A DNA stretch of 64,000 bases from Xanthomonas euroxanthea (GTDB taxonomy: Bacteria > Pseudomonadota > Gammaproteobacteria > Xanthomonadales > Xanthomonadaceae). Where the stretch lies: assembly GCF_900476395.1 (NCBI RefSeq), contig NZ_UIHB01000004.1, positions 124,001 through 188,000 of the forward strand. Direction: 5' to 3'. How positions within the stretch are numbered: position 1 is the first letter of the stretch; each line of letters opens with the position of its first letter. The translations under genes were made by a program, and so were the position numbers. A model generated the notes under the pieces. The model saw nothing but the letters and a program-made list of their open reading frames with translations, did no database searches and was not told where the DNA came from. Of this stretch, positions 9,083 to 19,885 are shown one piece after another.

Positions 9083-10816
9083 TCAGTCCTTGGTTACGCG
9101 ATTGATCTCGGCCAGACTGGTCACCCCATGCGCGGCCTTGACCAGCGCCGACTGGCGCAGGTCGCGGATGCCGATCTTCTGCGCCGCCTCGGCGATCTGC
9201 ATCGCGTTGCCGCCTTCCAGCACGATCGCGCCAATCTCGTCGGTCATCGGCATCACCTGGTAGATACCGGTACGGCCCTTGTAGCCTTCGGTGCACTCGT
9301 CGCAACCGACCGCCTCATACAGTTCGATACCGGCAGCGAGCTGCTCTGCAGTGAACCCTTCCGCCAGCAACGCATGCTCGGGCAAGGTCGATTTGCGCTT
9401 GCAGTTGTTGCACAGGCGCCGCGCCAGACGCTGCGCAATCACCAACGTCACCGATGAGGTGATGTTGTAGGGCGCAATACCCATGTTCATCAAACGCGCG
9501 ATGGTCTGCGGCGCATCATTGGTGTGCAGCGTGGACAGCACCATGTGACCGGTCTGCGCGGCCTTGATCGCGATCTCGGCCGTTTCCAGGTCGCGGATTT
9601 CGCCGACCATGATGATGTCCGGATCCTGGCGCAGAAACGAGCGCAACGCCGCCGCGAACGTCATGCCGCGCTTGTTGTTCTGCTGCACCTGGTTGACGCC
9701 AGGCAGGCGGATTTCGACCGGATCCTCGGCGGTGGAAATGTTGCGCGTCTCGTCGTTGAGGATGCCCAACGCCGTATACAGCGACACCGTCTTGCCCGAA
9801 CCGGTCGGCCCGGTCACCAGCACCATGCCGTACGGCTTGTGGATCGCCTCCAGGAACAGCTTCTGCTGGTCCGCCTCGTAGCCCAGCTTCTCGATGCCCA
9901 GCTTGGCCGCGCTGCCGTCCAGGATACGCAGCACCACCTTTTCGCCGAACAGGGTCGGCAAGGTGCTCACGCGGAAGTCGATCTGCTTGGTCTTGGACAG
10001 GTTGAGCTTGATGCGCCCGTCCTGCGGCACCCGCTTTTCGGCGATATCCAGCTGCGACATCACCTTCAGACGCGCCGCGATGCGCTGGTTCAGCTTTACC
10101 GGTGCCTTGGCCACGTTCTTCAGCAAACCGTCGATCCGCAGCCGCACCCGGTAGTCGTCTTCATAGGGCTCGAAATGGATGTCGGAGGCTCCCCGCCGGA
10201 TCGCATCCACCAGCACCTTGTTGACGAACTTCACCACCGGCGTGTCGTCGCCCTTGGCATCAACCCCGGAATCCCCGCCGGCGCCCATGTCCTCGTCCCC
10301 GGCCGACACGTCCAGGTCGCCCATCCCCTCATCGTCGTCACCGAGCGACGAGCCAAGCGCCGCATTGCTGGCTTGCCATTGCTCCAGGGTACGACGGATC
10401 TGGTCCTCATCGACCAGGATCGGCTCGACCACCAGGTTGGTGTGGAACTTGATATCGTCCAGCGCCCTGGTCTGGGTCGGGTTGCTCACCCCCACGAACA
10501 ACCGGTTGCCGCGCTTGAACAGCGGCAGCACCTGGTACTTCTGGAGCAACTCCTCGCTGACCAGCTTGATGGCATTCTGGCTGGCGTCGAATACCGACAC
10601 GTCCATCAAAGGCATACCGAACTCGACCGCGTTGGCCGCTGCTAGCTGGGATGCAGTGACCAGTTTTTTTTCTGCGAACCATTGCGGCAAGGGCACCTTA
10701 GCCGACGACGCCTGATCCATTGCAGCTCGTGCAGCAACCTCTTCCAAGACGCCGTCTTGGACCAGACGTCTTGCTATCCCAGTGATACCGACTAGGTTTA
10801 AGGAGCCTGCGTTCAT
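9083..10816 (-). CDS. pilB: Type IV pilus assembly ATPase PilB
   Basis: PilB is the cytoplasmic hexameric ATPase that drives pilus extension. ATG at 10816 (577 aa) is preferred because GAGG sits six bases upstream; a start at 10828 is possible. The N-terminal GSPII_E domain spans about 60-160. An acidic linker (DDDEGMGDLDVSAGDEDMG) runs near 165-185. Walker A GPTGSGKT is near 335, the Walker B region is IIMVGEIRDLETAE near 400, and the Zn-binding cysteines are CNNCKR near 465 and CDEC near 503. It is convergent with pilR and downstream of both pilins on the same strand. Confidence 0.95.
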   Translation of the reverse strand: MNAGSLNLVGITGIARRLVQDGVLEEVAARAAMDQASSAKVPLPQWFAEKKLVTASQLAAANAVEFGMPLMDVSVFDASQNAIKLVSEELLQKYQVLPLFKRGNRLFVGVSNPTQTRALDDIKFHTNLVVEPILVDEDQIRRTLEQWQASNAALGSSLGDDDEGMGDLDVSAGDEDMGAGGDSGVDAKGDDTPVVKFVNKVLVDAIRRGASDIHFEPYEDDYRVRLRIDGLLKNVAKAPVKLNQRIAARLKVMSQLDIAEKRVPQDGRIKLNLSKTKQIDFRVSTLPTLFGEKVVLRILDGSAAKLGIEKLGYEADQQKLFLEAIHKPYGMVLVTGPTGSGKTVSLYTALGILNDETRNISTAEDPVEIRLPGVNQVQQNNKRGMTFAAALRSFLRQDPDIIMVGEIRDLETAEIAIKAAQTGHMVLSTLHTNDAPQTIARLMNMGIAPYNITSSVTLVIAQRLARRLCNNCKRKSTLPEHALLAEGFTAEQLAAGIELYEAVGCDECTEGYKGRTGIYQVMPMTDEIGAIVLEGGNAMQIAEAAQKIGIRDLRQSALVKAAHGVTSLAEINRVTKD

Positions 10817-10860
10817 TATTCCTCGCATTTATCGAGCGATCACGACGAAGCACAATATCA

Positions 10861-11301
10861 TTAAGGGCAGTGACCTTGACCAGACTTGAAACCACGAATA
10901 GCGTCGCAGGTAGTACCCGTATTCAGCCAACTCAGCTGAGCACTAGTGCTCGCGGGATTATCAACAATAGTAAGATATTGACCGGTCTGGAGGTTGGTAG
11001 CGCCAGTTGTCGCAACAATAACGCCGTCGATAATTGAAAATGGACGAACAAGATTCTTAGTTGGGACCGGGGAAACGACTGGTACACCGTTGAGACCCGC
11101 TGAGCAACCAATTAATGTCTGCCGTTCGTCAGCGCAAGCTGCAATAGCCGACCTGTAGGCTTCAAGCTCAACCATTGCTGCAGCAGCTCTGGTTCGGGAA
11201 ATGTAGTGGTGATACTGCGGTAAGGCTATTACCGCCAGTATTGCGATGATAGCGACAACTATCATCAACTCGATCAAGGTAAAACCCTTGTCCTGCCGCA
11301 T
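10861..11301 (-). CDS. pilA: Type IV pilin, second copy
   Basis: ATG at 11301 gives 146 aa and has GGGAGGT eight bases upstream. The short leader MRQDKG ends in Gly before the processing site. The mature N-terminus [21 protein letters not shown] is the conserved hydrophobic helix, with Glu5 present. The globular part has two C-terminal cysteines ([16 protein letters not shown]) that can close the disulfide loop, and two more near the middle. It is clearly related to the pilin at 11549-12001 but diverged, suggesting an old tandem duplication or acquisition. Base composition is AT-richer than pilB or pilD. I see no separate sigma-54 promoter. Confidence 0.92.
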   Translation of the reverse strand: MRQDKGFTLIELMIVVAIIAILAVIALPQYHHYISRTRAAAAMVELEAYRSAIAACADERQTLIGCSAGLNGVPVVSPVPTKNLVRPFSIIDGVIVATTGATNLQTGQYLTIVDNPASTSAQLSWLNTGTTCDAIRGFKSGQGHCP

Positions 11302-11480
11302 ACATACCTCCCGAACGGCTTCACACACCCTAAATAGAGTTGGAGCGAGAGCTGCACAAAGAAAGAAACTTAATGCCCAGCATCTATAGCATATCAACTC
11401 ACCTGACTAACCAGCCGCTAGAGAACACTAACCCGCATAGTGGACAGCAAAAAATCAAAAAAAAAAAACTTAAATAATAA

Positions 11481-11511
11481 GACACGGCCCCGATTGATCC
11501 GGGACCGTGTC
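11481..11511 (-). terminator. Terminator between the two pilin genes
   Basis: On the minus strand GACACGGTCCCG pairs with CGGGGCCGTGTC (one mismatch). An AT-only stretch and a long T run at 11456-11470 follow. It would limit read-through from the first pilin into the second. Confidence 0.85.
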
Positions 11512-11548
11512 TAGTCCTCGACCTTAAAATAAGGCCAAGAGCGACAGA

Positions 11549-12001
11549 TTAAGGACAGCCACCCTGACCCGGCTTGAAACCGCGAGTCGCATTACAGGAA
11601 GTACCGGTATTTAACCAGGTGATCGTGGCACCGTTAGCGGTAGGAGCGAGAACATAAGTCAAGTTTGCACCACCGCTACTGGCAGTAGCACCAGTTGTAG
11701 CCGTAATCACGCCGTTCGTGATACTCGTGATACCAGTCACATTCTTGGTCACTGGGAAGGCAGCGGTCGTGATTGCCGGAATGCCATTAGTATTTGCATC
11801 GCAGCCAGTAGCAGTCTGGGTTTCCGCAATGCAAGCACTAACAGCGGAACGGTAACCAGCAAGTTCAGCGGCGGCGCCAGCAGCGCGAGCACGCGAGACA
11901 TAGTCTTGATACTGCGGAATTGCGATAGCGGCCAAGATCGCGATGATAGCCACGACGATCATCAATTCGATCAATGTAAAGCCTTGCTGCATCTTCTTCA
12001 T
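11549..12001 (-). CDS. pilA: Type IV pilin, first copy (likely major pilin)
   Basis: ATG at 12001 gives 150 aa; AGGGGA lies six to eleven bases upstream. The leader MKKMQQG is cleaved before [21 protein letters not shown]. The globular domain is rich in Thr/Ala, with a C-terminal cysteine pair ([16 protein letters not shown]) and a second pair around [11 protein letters not shown]. It has its own sigma-54 promoter about 87 nt upstream and a strong terminator, so it is the better candidate for the abundant pilin. PilD in this window would process it, and PilB/PilC assemble it. Confidence 0.93.
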   Translation of the reverse strand: MKKMQQGFTLIELMIVVAIIAILAAIAIPQYQDYVSRARAAGAAAELAGYRSAVSACIAETQTATGCDANTNGIPAITTAAFPVTKNVTGITSITNGVITATTGATASSGGANLTYVLAPTANGATITWLNTGTSCNATRGFKPGQGGCP

Positions 12002-12354
12002 TGTGTATCCCCTAGAGAGATTATTGGAGTTTCGAGACCGCGCCTCGAGCTGTAGAACGGCTTGCCTTATGCGCAGATTGTAGCTAAGCAGGATGTGTGC
12101 CAAGTGGAGAACCGTCGCCCCAACATCCTTGTAGCAGATGATGCACTAGTTCCAGACAGCCCTACACCCTTTAGGCACCCGTTCTGCGATGTACTAGTCA
12201 GCAAGACCAAGTTGGTCACAACGTGACAAATACGGGCAGTATCGTTTGCGCTTTGAGCCCTCGCCTGACGTCGTAGTGCAATCGTGCTTAGAGTAGCGGA
12301 AAGAGGTACCATCGCCGTATTGCTCGCCTGGGGAAGGCGAATTGGGGACTAGAC
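12002..12354. other. Divergent pilin/pilC regulatory gap
   Basis: The 353 nt between the first pilin (-) and pilC (+) hold the sigma-54 element at 12088-12102 and are AT-rich. I see no additional ORF with a credible start. Confidence 0.6.
12088..12102 (-). promoter_or_regulatory. Sigma-54 promoter of the first pilin gene
   Basis: The minus strand reads TGGCACACATCCTGC, matching TGGCAC-N5-TTGC with one change and the invariant GG/GC spacing. Transcription would start about 12 nt downstream, leaving a leader of roughly 75 nt before the ATG at 12001. It fits control by PilR. Confidence 0.85.
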
Positions 12355-13608
12355 ATGGCAGCAATACGAGGCACTCTTAAAGGTAAGCCTAGCGGCACAG
12401 TCAACCAGCTATCTACTTTTGTCTGGGAAGGCGCAGATCGCCGCGGCGTGAAGATGAAAGGGGAGCAGAGTGCCCGTAACGTGAACTTGTTACGGGCGGA
12501 GTTACGACGCCAGGGCATCACCCCCAGCGTGGTGAAGCCCAAACCAAAGCCACTGTTTGGCGAGGCCGGCAAGAAAATTACGCCAAAGGACATTGCCTTC
12601 TTCAGTCGGCAGATGGCAACAATGATGAAGTCAGGGGTGCCGATCGTTGGTGCGTTGGAAATCATTGGAAGCGGACATAAGAACCCACGCATGCGCAACT
12701 TGGTTGGACAGGTGAGGACTGACATTGAAGGCGGCTCATCCCTGTACGAATCCTTGAGTAAGCATCCCGTTCAGTTCGACGAACTCTATAGAAACCTCGT
12801 AAAGGCAGGCGAAGGCGCGGGCGTCCTTGAAACTGTCCTTGATACCGTTGCGACTTATAAAGAGAATATTGAAGCATTGAAGGGGAAGATAAAAAAAGCA
12901 CTCTTTTATCCAGCAATGGTCATTGCCGTAGCAATTATCGTCAGCGCAATTCTCTTGGTATTCGTAGTGCCTCAGTTTGAAGATGTATTCAAAGGCTTTG
13001 GTGCCGAACTACCAGCGTTCACTCAGTTGATCGTTTCTGCATCACGCTTCATGGTTGCGTACTGGTGGCTAATGCTTTTTGTAAGCATTGGTTGCGTAGC
13101 GGGGTTTTTGTACGCATTCAAACGCTCATTGCGACTACAGCACCTCGTGGATAGACTGACCCTTAGAGTGCCTATCATTGGTCAGATCATGCACAACAGC
13201 GCGATTGCGCGCTTTTCAAGAACTACAGCAGTTACCTTCAAGGCAGGTGTACCCTTGGTAGAAGGTCTTGGCATAGTCGCCGGGGCGACTGGCAATGCTG
13301 TCTATGAAGATGCAGTCTTACGTATGCGAGACGATGTCTCGGTCGGATATCCGGTCAATATGGCCATGAAACAAGTCAATGTATTCCCACATATGGTCAT
13401 TCAGATGACTGCAATTGGCGAAGAAGCCGGTGCGCTGGACACAATGCTTTTCAAGGTGGCCGAGTATTACGAGCAAGAAGTGAACAATGCTGTAGATGCA
13501 CTGAGTAGCCTGCTTGAACCTTTGATTATGGTCTTTATCGGAACTCTAGTCGGCGGTATGGTCATCGGCATGTATCTACCAATCTTCAAACTTGCTTCGG
13601 TGGTCTAG
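12355..13608 (+). CDS. pilC: Type IV pilus inner-membrane platform protein PilC
   Basis: PilC is the polytopic platform that couples PilB rotation to pilin insertion. It has 417 aa with two GspF domains (about 80-205 and 285-408), each ending in hydrophobic helices (AMVIAVAIIVSAILLVFVVP; LIMVFIGTLVGGMVIGMYLP). KDIAFFSRQMATMMKSGVPI is a family signature. The start at 12355 has GGGGA seven nt upstream. Codon and base use is AT-richer than in pilD next door, like the pilins, so pilC appears to belong to the same exchanged segment. pilD starts six bases after the stop. Confidence 0.95.
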   Translation: MAAIRGTLKGKPSGTVNQLSTFVWEGADRRGVKMKGEQSARNVNLLRAELRRQGITPSVVKPKPKPLFGEAGKKITPKDIAFFSRQMATMMKSGVPIVGALEIIGSGHKNPRMRNLVGQVRTDIEGGSSLYESLSKHPVQFDELYRNLVKAGEGAGVLETVLDTVATYKENIEALKGKIKKALFYPAMVIAVAIIVSAILLVFVVPQFEDVFKGFGAELPAFTQLIVSASRFMVAYWWLMLFVSIGCVAGFLYAFKRSLRLQHLVDRLTLRVPIIGQIMHNSAIARFSRTTAVTFKAGVPLVEGLGIVAGATGNAVYEDAVLRMRDDVSVGYPVNMAMKQVNVFPHMVIQMTAIGEEAGALDTMLFKVAEYYEQEVNNAVDALSSLLEPLIMVFIGTLVGGMVIGMYLPIFKLASVV

Positions 13609-13614
13609 TCAAGT

Positions 13615-14478
13615 ATGGCATTTCTCGACCAGCATCCCGGCCTCGGCTTTCCCGCCGCGGCCGGACTGGGACTGCTGATCGGCAGCTTCCTGAACGTGGT
13701 GATCCTGCGCTTGCCCAAGCGCATGGAGTGGCAGTGGCGGCGCGATGCGCGCGAGATCCTGGAGCTACCGGATATCTACGAGCCGCCGCCGCCGGGAATT
13801 GTGGTGGAGCCATCGCACGACCCGGTCACCGGCGACAAGCTCAAGTGGTGGGAGAACATCCCACTCTTCAGCTGGCTGATGCTGCGCGGCAAGTCGCGCT
13901 ACAGCGGCAAGCCGATCTCCATCCAGTACCCATTGGTCGAGTTGCTCACCTCGATCCTGTGCGTGGCCAGCGTCTGGCGCTTCGGCTTCGGCTGGCAGGG
14001 CTTCGGCGCGATCGTGCTGAGCTGCTTCCTGGTTGCCATGTCGGGCATCGACCTGCGCCACAAGCTGCTGCCGGACCAGCTGACCTTGCCGCTGATGTGG
14101 CTGGGCCTGGTCGGCTCGATGGACAACCTCTACATGCCAGCCAAACCAGCCCTGCTGGGTGCGGCGGTGGGCTATGTCTCGCTATGGACGGTGTGGTGGC
14201 TGTTCAAGCAGCTCACCGGCAAGGAAGGCATGGGCCACGGCGACTTCAAGTTGCTGGCCGCGCTCGGCGCCTGGTGCGGGTTGAAAGGCATCCTGCCGAT
14301 CATCCTGATCTCCTCGCTGGTCGGCGCCATCCTCGGCTCGATCTGGCTGGTCGCCAAGGGCCGCGACCGCGCCACCCCGATCCCGTTCGGCCCCTACCTG
14401 GCCATCGCCGGCTGGGTGGTGTTCTTCTGGGGCAACGATATAGTCGACGGTTACCTGCACTTCGCAGGCCTGCGTTGA
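13615..14478 (+). CDS. pilD: Prepilin peptidase / N-methyltransferase PilD
   Basis: This membrane aspartyl protease cleaves prepilin leaders and methylates the new N-terminus, also for type II secretion pseudopilins. It has 287 aa and eight or so hydrophobic segments. Catalytic Asps are in SGIDLRHKLLPD (about 145) and GHGDFKLLAALGAW (about 207). The cytoplasmic loop at residues 30-90, which in most homologues carries two CxxC pairs, has no cysteine here. As I recall, this absence is typical of Xanthomonas PilD/XpsO. It sits between pilC and coaE in one transcription unit. Confidence 0.95.
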   Translation: MAFLDQHPGLGFPAAAGLGLLIGSFLNVVILRLPKRMEWQWRRDAREILELPDIYEPPPPGIVVEPSHDPVTGDKLKWWENIPLFSWLMLRGKSRYSGKPISIQYPLVELLTSILCVASVWRFGFGWQGFGAIVLSCFLVAMSGIDLRHKLLPDQLTLPLMWLGLVGSMDNLYMPAKPALLGAAVGYVSLWTVWWLFKQLTGKEGMGHGDFKLLAALGAWCGLKGILPIILISSLVGAILGSIWLVAKGRDRATPIPFGPYLAIAGWVVFFWGNDIVDGYLHFAGLR

Positions 14479-14491
14479 TCGGGGCACGACG

Positions 14492-15100
14492 ATGAGCGAC
14501 TTCATCGTCGGCCTCACTGGCGGCATTGCCTCCGGCAAGAGCGCCCTCGCCGCCGAGTTCGAGAGGCTGGGCGTGCCGGTCATTGATGCGGATGTAGTTG
14601 CGCGGCAAGTGGTGGCGCCGGGGCCAGTTCTCGACGCCATCGTCGCGCAGTTCGGGGCCGAGGTTTTGCTCACCGACGGAACGCTGGACCGCCAGACCCT
14701 GCGCCAGCGCGTCTTTGCAGATACCGCGCAACGACGAGTGCTCGAAGCCATCACCCACCCAGCCATCCGCAGCGAACTGCAGCGCGCAGCGCTGGCTGCA
14801 CTGGCTCCGTACGCCATTGTCGCCATCCCCTTACTCGCCGAGGCCGGCGGGCGGGCGGGCTATCCCTGGCTCGATCGCATCCTCGTCGTCGACGTGCCGG
14901 TCGCCTTGCAACACCAACGCCTGATGCAGCGCGACGCAGCGACGGCCGAGTTGGCCGACCGCATGATTGCTGCGCAAGCGACGCGCGAGCAACGGCTGGC
15001 CATTGCCGATGATGTCGTCTGCAATGACGGCGTGTTGGAACAGTTGACGCAGGCGACGCATAGATTGGACGCCGACTATCGGGCACGGTCCGACCGTTAG
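14492..15100 (+). CDS. coaE: Dephospho-CoA kinase
   Basis: CoaE phosphorylates the 3' hydroxyl of dephospho-CoA, the last step of CoA synthesis. It has 202 aa. The P-loop is GLTGGIASGKS (residues 7-17). DADVVARQVVAPG and the lid region RLMQRDAATAELADRMIAAQ are characteristic. It starts 13 nt after pilD, matching the conserved pilBACD-coaE order in many gammaproteobacteria. Confidence 0.95.
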   Translation: MSDFIVGLTGGIASGKSALAAEFERLGVPVIDADVVARQVVAPGPVLDAIVAQFGAEVLLTDGTLDRQTLRQRVFADTAQRRVLEAITHPAIRSELQRAALAALAPYAIVAIPLLAEAGGRAGYPWLDRILVVDVPVALQHQRLMQRDAATAELADRMIAAQATREQRLAIADDVVCNDGVLEQLTQATHRLDADYRARSDR

Positions 15101-15322
15101 GCCATCGCGCATCGGTAGTCGCTTATGCACTAGGCATAATAGGTAGATCGCTTTTCCGCTCAGACCTAGTTGCAGTATCTGCTGCAGAGCGCCGAGGGTG
15201 CACTGAGGCGATCGCAGAAGCAGCGCAACGCTAGCCCCTAGCGGTCATGCTTGTACGATAAGCTCTTACGGCGCAGGCACGACCACGATGACCTGCAGAC
15301 ATTCTCCAAGGAGTTGGACGCG

Positions 15323-18300
15323 ATGCAGGACCTGCAGATGCGAGCCCCGGGACACGGGAGCAAGTGGTTCGGAATGCTGTTGGCCATCGCGGTGACGTGT
15401 GTTTCCGTCATTCCCACGATACAGATTGCTTATGCATATGACTCAGCCGTTTGCAATGCAGGAACGCTCTTATGCGATCAGGGCCAGGCATATCTCAATG
15501 CTATAAAGGAAGGAAACGAAGCAATCTGCATTGGCGAAGGAACATTAGCCGCTGTAAATACTCATGCCAGCTTAGTTCTCGACCTAGCCTATGATCAGCG
15601 CTACCAAGCAGTCGTTCAGTGCTATAGACCGTTTGATAACTACACCGGTGAATCTCGCTTAGGCGAGAGCTTTTACCACGCAAAATGCACTGCCAGACCG
15701 ACATTCGCTCCTGCTGGCGGCAGCACTGGCAAAGTCTGCCAGGAGGGCTGCGAATACACGGTAAGCAACAATGGCGGGCTGCCGATCGCCACGCCTAACG
15801 GCGCAGTCTGCGCATCCCCTCCCCAGATCGATCCCGGCAAGAACAACGGCTGTTGCGACGCCACCACCGGGCCAACCACAGCTGGCAACCCCGCGAACGT
15901 GTTCACCGGGGCCAAACTCGAAACCGCAGTCGATTACCGCGCTCCTGTTGGACATCTGGAGTTCGTACGCTATTACAGCAGCGCAGCTGGCTTGCAGCCC
16001 GTTACCGCACTCGGTTCCACGTGGCGGCATAGCTACGCACGTGCGTTGACGGTGGCCGATGCAGCAACCGTGGTCCTGACCCGTCCCAGCGGCAATTTCT
16101 ACACCTTCAAGAAGTCTGCCAGCGGGACCTGGACGCCCGACTGGGACGTGCGCGAAGTGCTGACCGAACTCCTCGACACCGGCGTGCGGAGCGGCTGGCA
16201 AGTCACCACTGCAGACGATACGCAAGAAACCTTCGGCCCCGATGGCAAACTGACCGGCATGGCCTATCCGGATGGCGAGCGACTGACGTTGACCTATGCC
16301 GGCACGCAATTGCAGTCGGTGCGGGACCTGCGCGGCCGGCAAATCGTGTTTGCCTACCAAGCCGGCAGGCTCGCCCAGGTCACGCTACCCGATGGTGCAA
16401 CCCTCGGTTATGGCTATGACACCCAAGGGCGCTTGAGCTCGGTGGCCTTGCAGGCGGCAGGAGCATCGGCCTCCTCGACGGTGGCCAGTTATGGATATGG
16501 CGATTCACGCTTTCCGGATGCGCTGACGACACATCGCGATGCACAAGGCCAGGTCTATGCGTCATGGAGCTACGATGCGCAAAAACGTGTGACCCGCAGC
16601 GTGCATGGCAATCCGGCAGGAGCGATCGACCAATTCACGATCGCCTATACAGGCACCGCCTCTACCGTCACCACGCCATCAGGAAACACCATCACGCGTA
16701 CTGGCCTGTCCAAGCTCGGCCAGGCCAAGGTGGTCGCAGTCCAGGGGCTGTGCCCGGAATGCACGAGCGCATCGTTCCAGTCCCGCAGCTATGACGGGAA
16801 TGGCTATCCCGATCTGGAAGTCGATTTTGCCGGCGTCTCCACCGACTGGGCTTACAACTATCGCGGTCTCCTGACCAGCAAGATCGATGCCGCCAACGAT
16901 ACGGCCGGCCGCAAGCGCACGGTACAAACCGATTGGCACGCCAGCTTGCGTCAACCCGTAGACCGCCGCAGCTATGACGCCGCCAATGCGCTGGTGGCCA
17001 GGACAACCTGGGCCTACAACGCCAGAGGCCAGGCACTGACCATCTCGCAACTCGACCCAGCTGGAAGTCCCTCCCGGGTTGTTACGCAACGTTATTGCGA
17101 AGAAGCCGATATCGCCACCGGCACCTGTCCGCTGGCGGGCGTACTGCTCTCCAGCGATGGCCCGCGCAGCGATATCGCCGACAGCACGCGCTACAGCTAC
17201 TACCTCAGCGATGATGCGAGCTGCGCTGCAACACCAACGACCTGTGCGCATCGCAAAGGCGACCTATGGAAAGTCACCAACGCCCTCGGCCGCGTCACCG
17301 AATACCTCGCCTACGACGGCGCCGGCCGCCCGCTGTCCATCAAGGACACCAACGGCATCGTCACCGACTACACCTATCACCCGCGCGGTTGGCTGACCGC
17401 CAGCAAGGTGCGCGGAAGCGATGCGTCCAGCGAGGCCGATGACCGCATCACCCGCATCGACTACTGGCCCACCGGCCTGGTCAAGCAGGTCACCCAGCCC
17501 GATGGCGCGTTTACCGTCTTTACCTACGATGCGGCGCATCGGCTGACCGATATCACCGATAACGCGGGTAATACCGTCCACTACACGCTGGACAACGCCG
17601 GCAATCGCGTCAAGGAAGACACCCAGGACGCGGCCGGTACGTTGAAGCGCACGCTCTCGCGCGTTTACAACCAGCTGGGGCAACTGAAGACGCAGGCCAC
17701 CGCGGCCAGCGACCCCACCGACTTCGAGTACGACGCCAACGGCAACGCCACCAAGGTGACCGATGCGCTGGCAGCCGCAACGCAGAGCGAATACGACCCG
17801 CTCAATCGCCTCTCGCGCACGCTGCAGGATGTGGCCGGCATCAAGGCCAACACCACCTTCGACTACGACGCGCTGGACAACCTCACCAAGGTCGCCGACC
17901 CCAAGGGCCTGGATACCAAATACGAGTACAACGGCTTTGGCGATCTGGTGAAGCTCACCAGCCCGGATACCGGCGTCACCAGCTACACCTACGACAGCGC
18001 CGGCAACCGTGCCACCCAGACAGATGCGCGCGGCAACACCACCGCCTACGGCTACGACGCGCTCAATCGCCTGACCAAGGTCACCTACCCCACCACCAGC
18101 CTCAACGTCACCTACACCTACGACGTGACCCAGACGGCCTGCGCGAGCGGGGAGACCTTCTCCATCGGCCGCCTGACCAAGATGCAGGACGGCGGCGCCA
18201 TCACCCAGTACTGCTACAACCGCTTTGGCGATCTGGTGCGCAAGGTGCAGACCAGCAACGGCAAGGCGCTGGTACTGCGCTACGACTACGCCGTCGGCGG

Positions 18301-19885
18301 CCAGCTGCGGCGGATGACGTATCCCGACGGGGCGGTGGTCGATTACGTGCGCAACACCCAAGGCCAGACCACCGAGGTCGGCGTGACCCCGGCCGGCGGC
18401 AGCCGGCAGGTGCTGCTGGGCAATGCCATCTACTACCCATTCGGCCCGGCTGCCGGTTGGACCTACGGCAATGGCCGCACCCTCGCCCGCCAGTACGATC
18501 TGGACTACCGCCCGCAGGCGATCCAGGACACCCGCGCGGGCGGGCTGGAAGTGGGCTTCGGCTTCGACCCGGTTGGTAACCTCACCGCACTGACACCCGC
18601 TGGTAATTCCACGCCGGAGATCGGCCTGGACTACGACGCGCTGGGCCGCCTGACCGGCCTCAAGGACGGCAGCACCGGCACCCTGATCGATGGCTACAAC
18701 TACGACGCTACCGGCAACCGCCTCAGCGCCAAGGTCGGCACGGCCACGCAGGCCTACACCTACCCGGCCGACAGCCATCGCCTCAGCGCGGTGGCCGGCC
18801 TGGCACGTACATACGATGCCGCCGGCAACACCACCGCCATCGGCGGCACCGCCCGCCAGTACACCTACGACACCACCGGCCGCATGACCCAGGCCCGCCG
18901 CGCCGGCGCGGTGACCATGAACTACCGCTACAACGGCCGTGGCGAGCAGGTGCGCCGCTTCCTCGGCACCACCAACACCTACACGCTCTATGACGAAGTC
19001 GGCCACTGGCTGGGCGACTACGACAGCAATGGCGCGCCCAAGCAACAGGCGATCTGGCTGGACGATCTACCGGTCGGCCTGCTGGCCAACGCCAACACGC
19101 TGCACTACATCGAACCCGACCACCTGGGCAGTCCGCGTGTGGTCATCGACCCCACCCGCGATGTGGCGGTCTGGACGTGGAGCTTGAAGGGCGAAGCCTT
19201 CGGCAACACTGCGCCGAATCAGGATCCTGATGGGGATGGTGCGGCACTGGTGTTGGATATGCGGTTTCCGGGGCAGCGGTACGATGCGGCGAGTGGGTTG
19301 AATCAGAACTACTTTCGGGACTATGAACCTAGTACCGGGCGGTATGGGCAGAGTGATCCGATTGGCTTGAGAGGTGGCATCAGCACTTTTGGATACGCAT
19401 TGCAGACTCCTTTTGTCCACATGGATTTTTATGGCTTGGCAACTTGGAAGGGCTCTACTTTTGGAGTTGGTGTCGGGGCAGGAAAGTTCGGCTTGAACAT
19501 AGACTTCTATCAAGTCACTTCCCCCTGTCCGGGTGGCGGACTCGCATCTGCCTATGTGATGGCATTCGGAGGCGCAGGTGGATTAGGGGCACCAATTTCA
19601 ATGGCTGGTTCGCAAGTAGAACTCACCGACTCCAATGATGTGCCAGACCCTGATGTATTCAACGGTCCTTATGCGAAATTCTCTGCAGGATCAGTTTCAT
19701 TTGGTTTGGGCTATCAGATGTATCAAAAAATATCGATTGGCGGAGCTTGGTGGAACTTCGGCGCTGGAGCTGAAAGCACAGGATGGCATCAGAGCCAAGG
19801 CGGATTTGACGCCACTGTTTATGGCGCTGCCGCAGGCAATGCCGTTGTTATCCAGCAGAAAAAATGTTCATGTGAAGCGCAATGA
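15323..19885 (+). CDS. Secreted RHS/YD-repeat protein with variable C-terminal tail
   Basis: ATG at 15323 is chosen (1520 aa): AAGGAG lies about nine nt upstream, and it places a signal peptide at the N-terminus ([21 protein letters not shown], cleavage near residue 38). A TTG at 15251 is also open. A Cys-rich N-terminal region is followed by DUF6531-like sequence ([19 protein letters not shown]). More than 20 YD repeats follow (for example [13 protein letters not shown]), then the RHS core ([34 protein letters not shown]). After about residue 1370 comes a 150-aa Gly-rich tail whose DNA is much poorer in GC. In RHS families the core encapsulates the exchangeable C-terminal toxin. The activity of this tail is not recognisable. 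The small gene that follows overlaps the stop. Confidence 0.9.
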   Translation: MQDLQMRAPGHGSKWFGMLLAIAVTCVSVIPTIQIAYAYDSAVCNAGTLLCDQGQAYLNAIKEGNEAICIGEGTLAAVNTHASLVLDLAYDQRYQAVVQCYRPFDNYTGESRLGESFYHAKCTARPTFAPAGGSTGKVCQEGCEYTVSNNGGLPIATPNGAVCASPPQIDPGKNNGCCDATTGPTTAGNPANVFTGAKLETAVDYRAPVGHLEFVRYYSSAAGLQPVTALGSTWRHSYARALTVADAATVVLTRPSGNFYTFKKSASGTWTPDWDVREVLTELLDTGVRSGWQVTTADDTQETFGPDGKLTGMAYPDGERLTLTYAGTQLQSVRDLRGRQIVFAYQAGRLAQVTLPDGATLGYGYDTQGRLSSVALQAAGASASSTVASYGYGDSRFPDALTTHRDAQGQVYASWSYDAQKRVTRSVHGNPAGAIDQFTIAYTGTASTVTTPSGNTITRTGLSKLGQAKVVAVQGLCPECTSASFQSRSYDGNGYPDLEVDFAGVSTDWAYNYRGLLTSKIDAANDTAGRKRTVQTDWHASLRQPVDRRSYDAANALVARTTWAYNARGQALTISQLDPAGSPSRVVTQRYCEEADIATGTCPLAGVLLSSDGPRSDIADSTRYSYYLSDDASCAATPTTCAHRKGDLWKVTNALGRVTEYLAYDGAGRPLSIKDTNGIVTDYTYHPRGWLTASKVRGSDASSEADDRITRIDYWPTGLVKQVTQPDGAFTVFTYDAAHRLTDITDNAGNTVHYTLDNAGNRVKEDTQDAAGTLKRTLSRVYNQLGQLKTQATAASDPTDFEYDANGNATKVTDALAAATQSEYDPLNRLSRTLQDVAGIKANTTFDYDALDNLTKVADPKGLDTKYEYNGFGDLVKLTSPDTGVTSYTYDSAGNRATQTDARGNTTAYGYDALNRLTKVTYPTTSLNVTYTYDVTQTACASGETFSIGRLTKMQDGGAITQYCYNRFGDLVRKVQTSNGKALVLRYDYAVGGQLRRMTYPDGAVVDYVRNTQGQTTEVGVTPAGGSRQVLLGNAIYYPFGPAAGWTYGNGRTLARQYDLDYRPQAIQDTRAGGLEVGFGFDPVGNLTALTPAGNSTPEIGLDYDALGRLTGLKDGSTGTLIDGYNYDATGNRLSAKVGTATQAYTYPADSHRLSAVAGLARTYDAAGNTTAIGGTARQYTYDTTGRMTQARRAGAVTMNYRYNGRGEQVRRFLGTTNTYTLYDEVGHWLGDYDSNGAPKQQAIWLDDLPVGLLANANTLHYIEPDHLGSPRVVIDPTRDVAVWTWSLKGEAFGNTAPNQDPDGDGAALVLDMRFPGQRYDAASGLNQNYFRDYEPSTGRYGQSDPIGLRGGISTFGYALQTPFVHMDFYGLATWKGSTFGVGVGAGKFGLNIDFYQVTSPCPGGGLASAYVMAFGGAGGLGAPISMAGSQVELTDSNDVPDPDVFNGPYAKFSAGSVSFGLGYQMYQKISIGGAWWNFGAGAESTGWHQSQGGFDATVYGAAAGNAVVIQQKKCSCEAQ

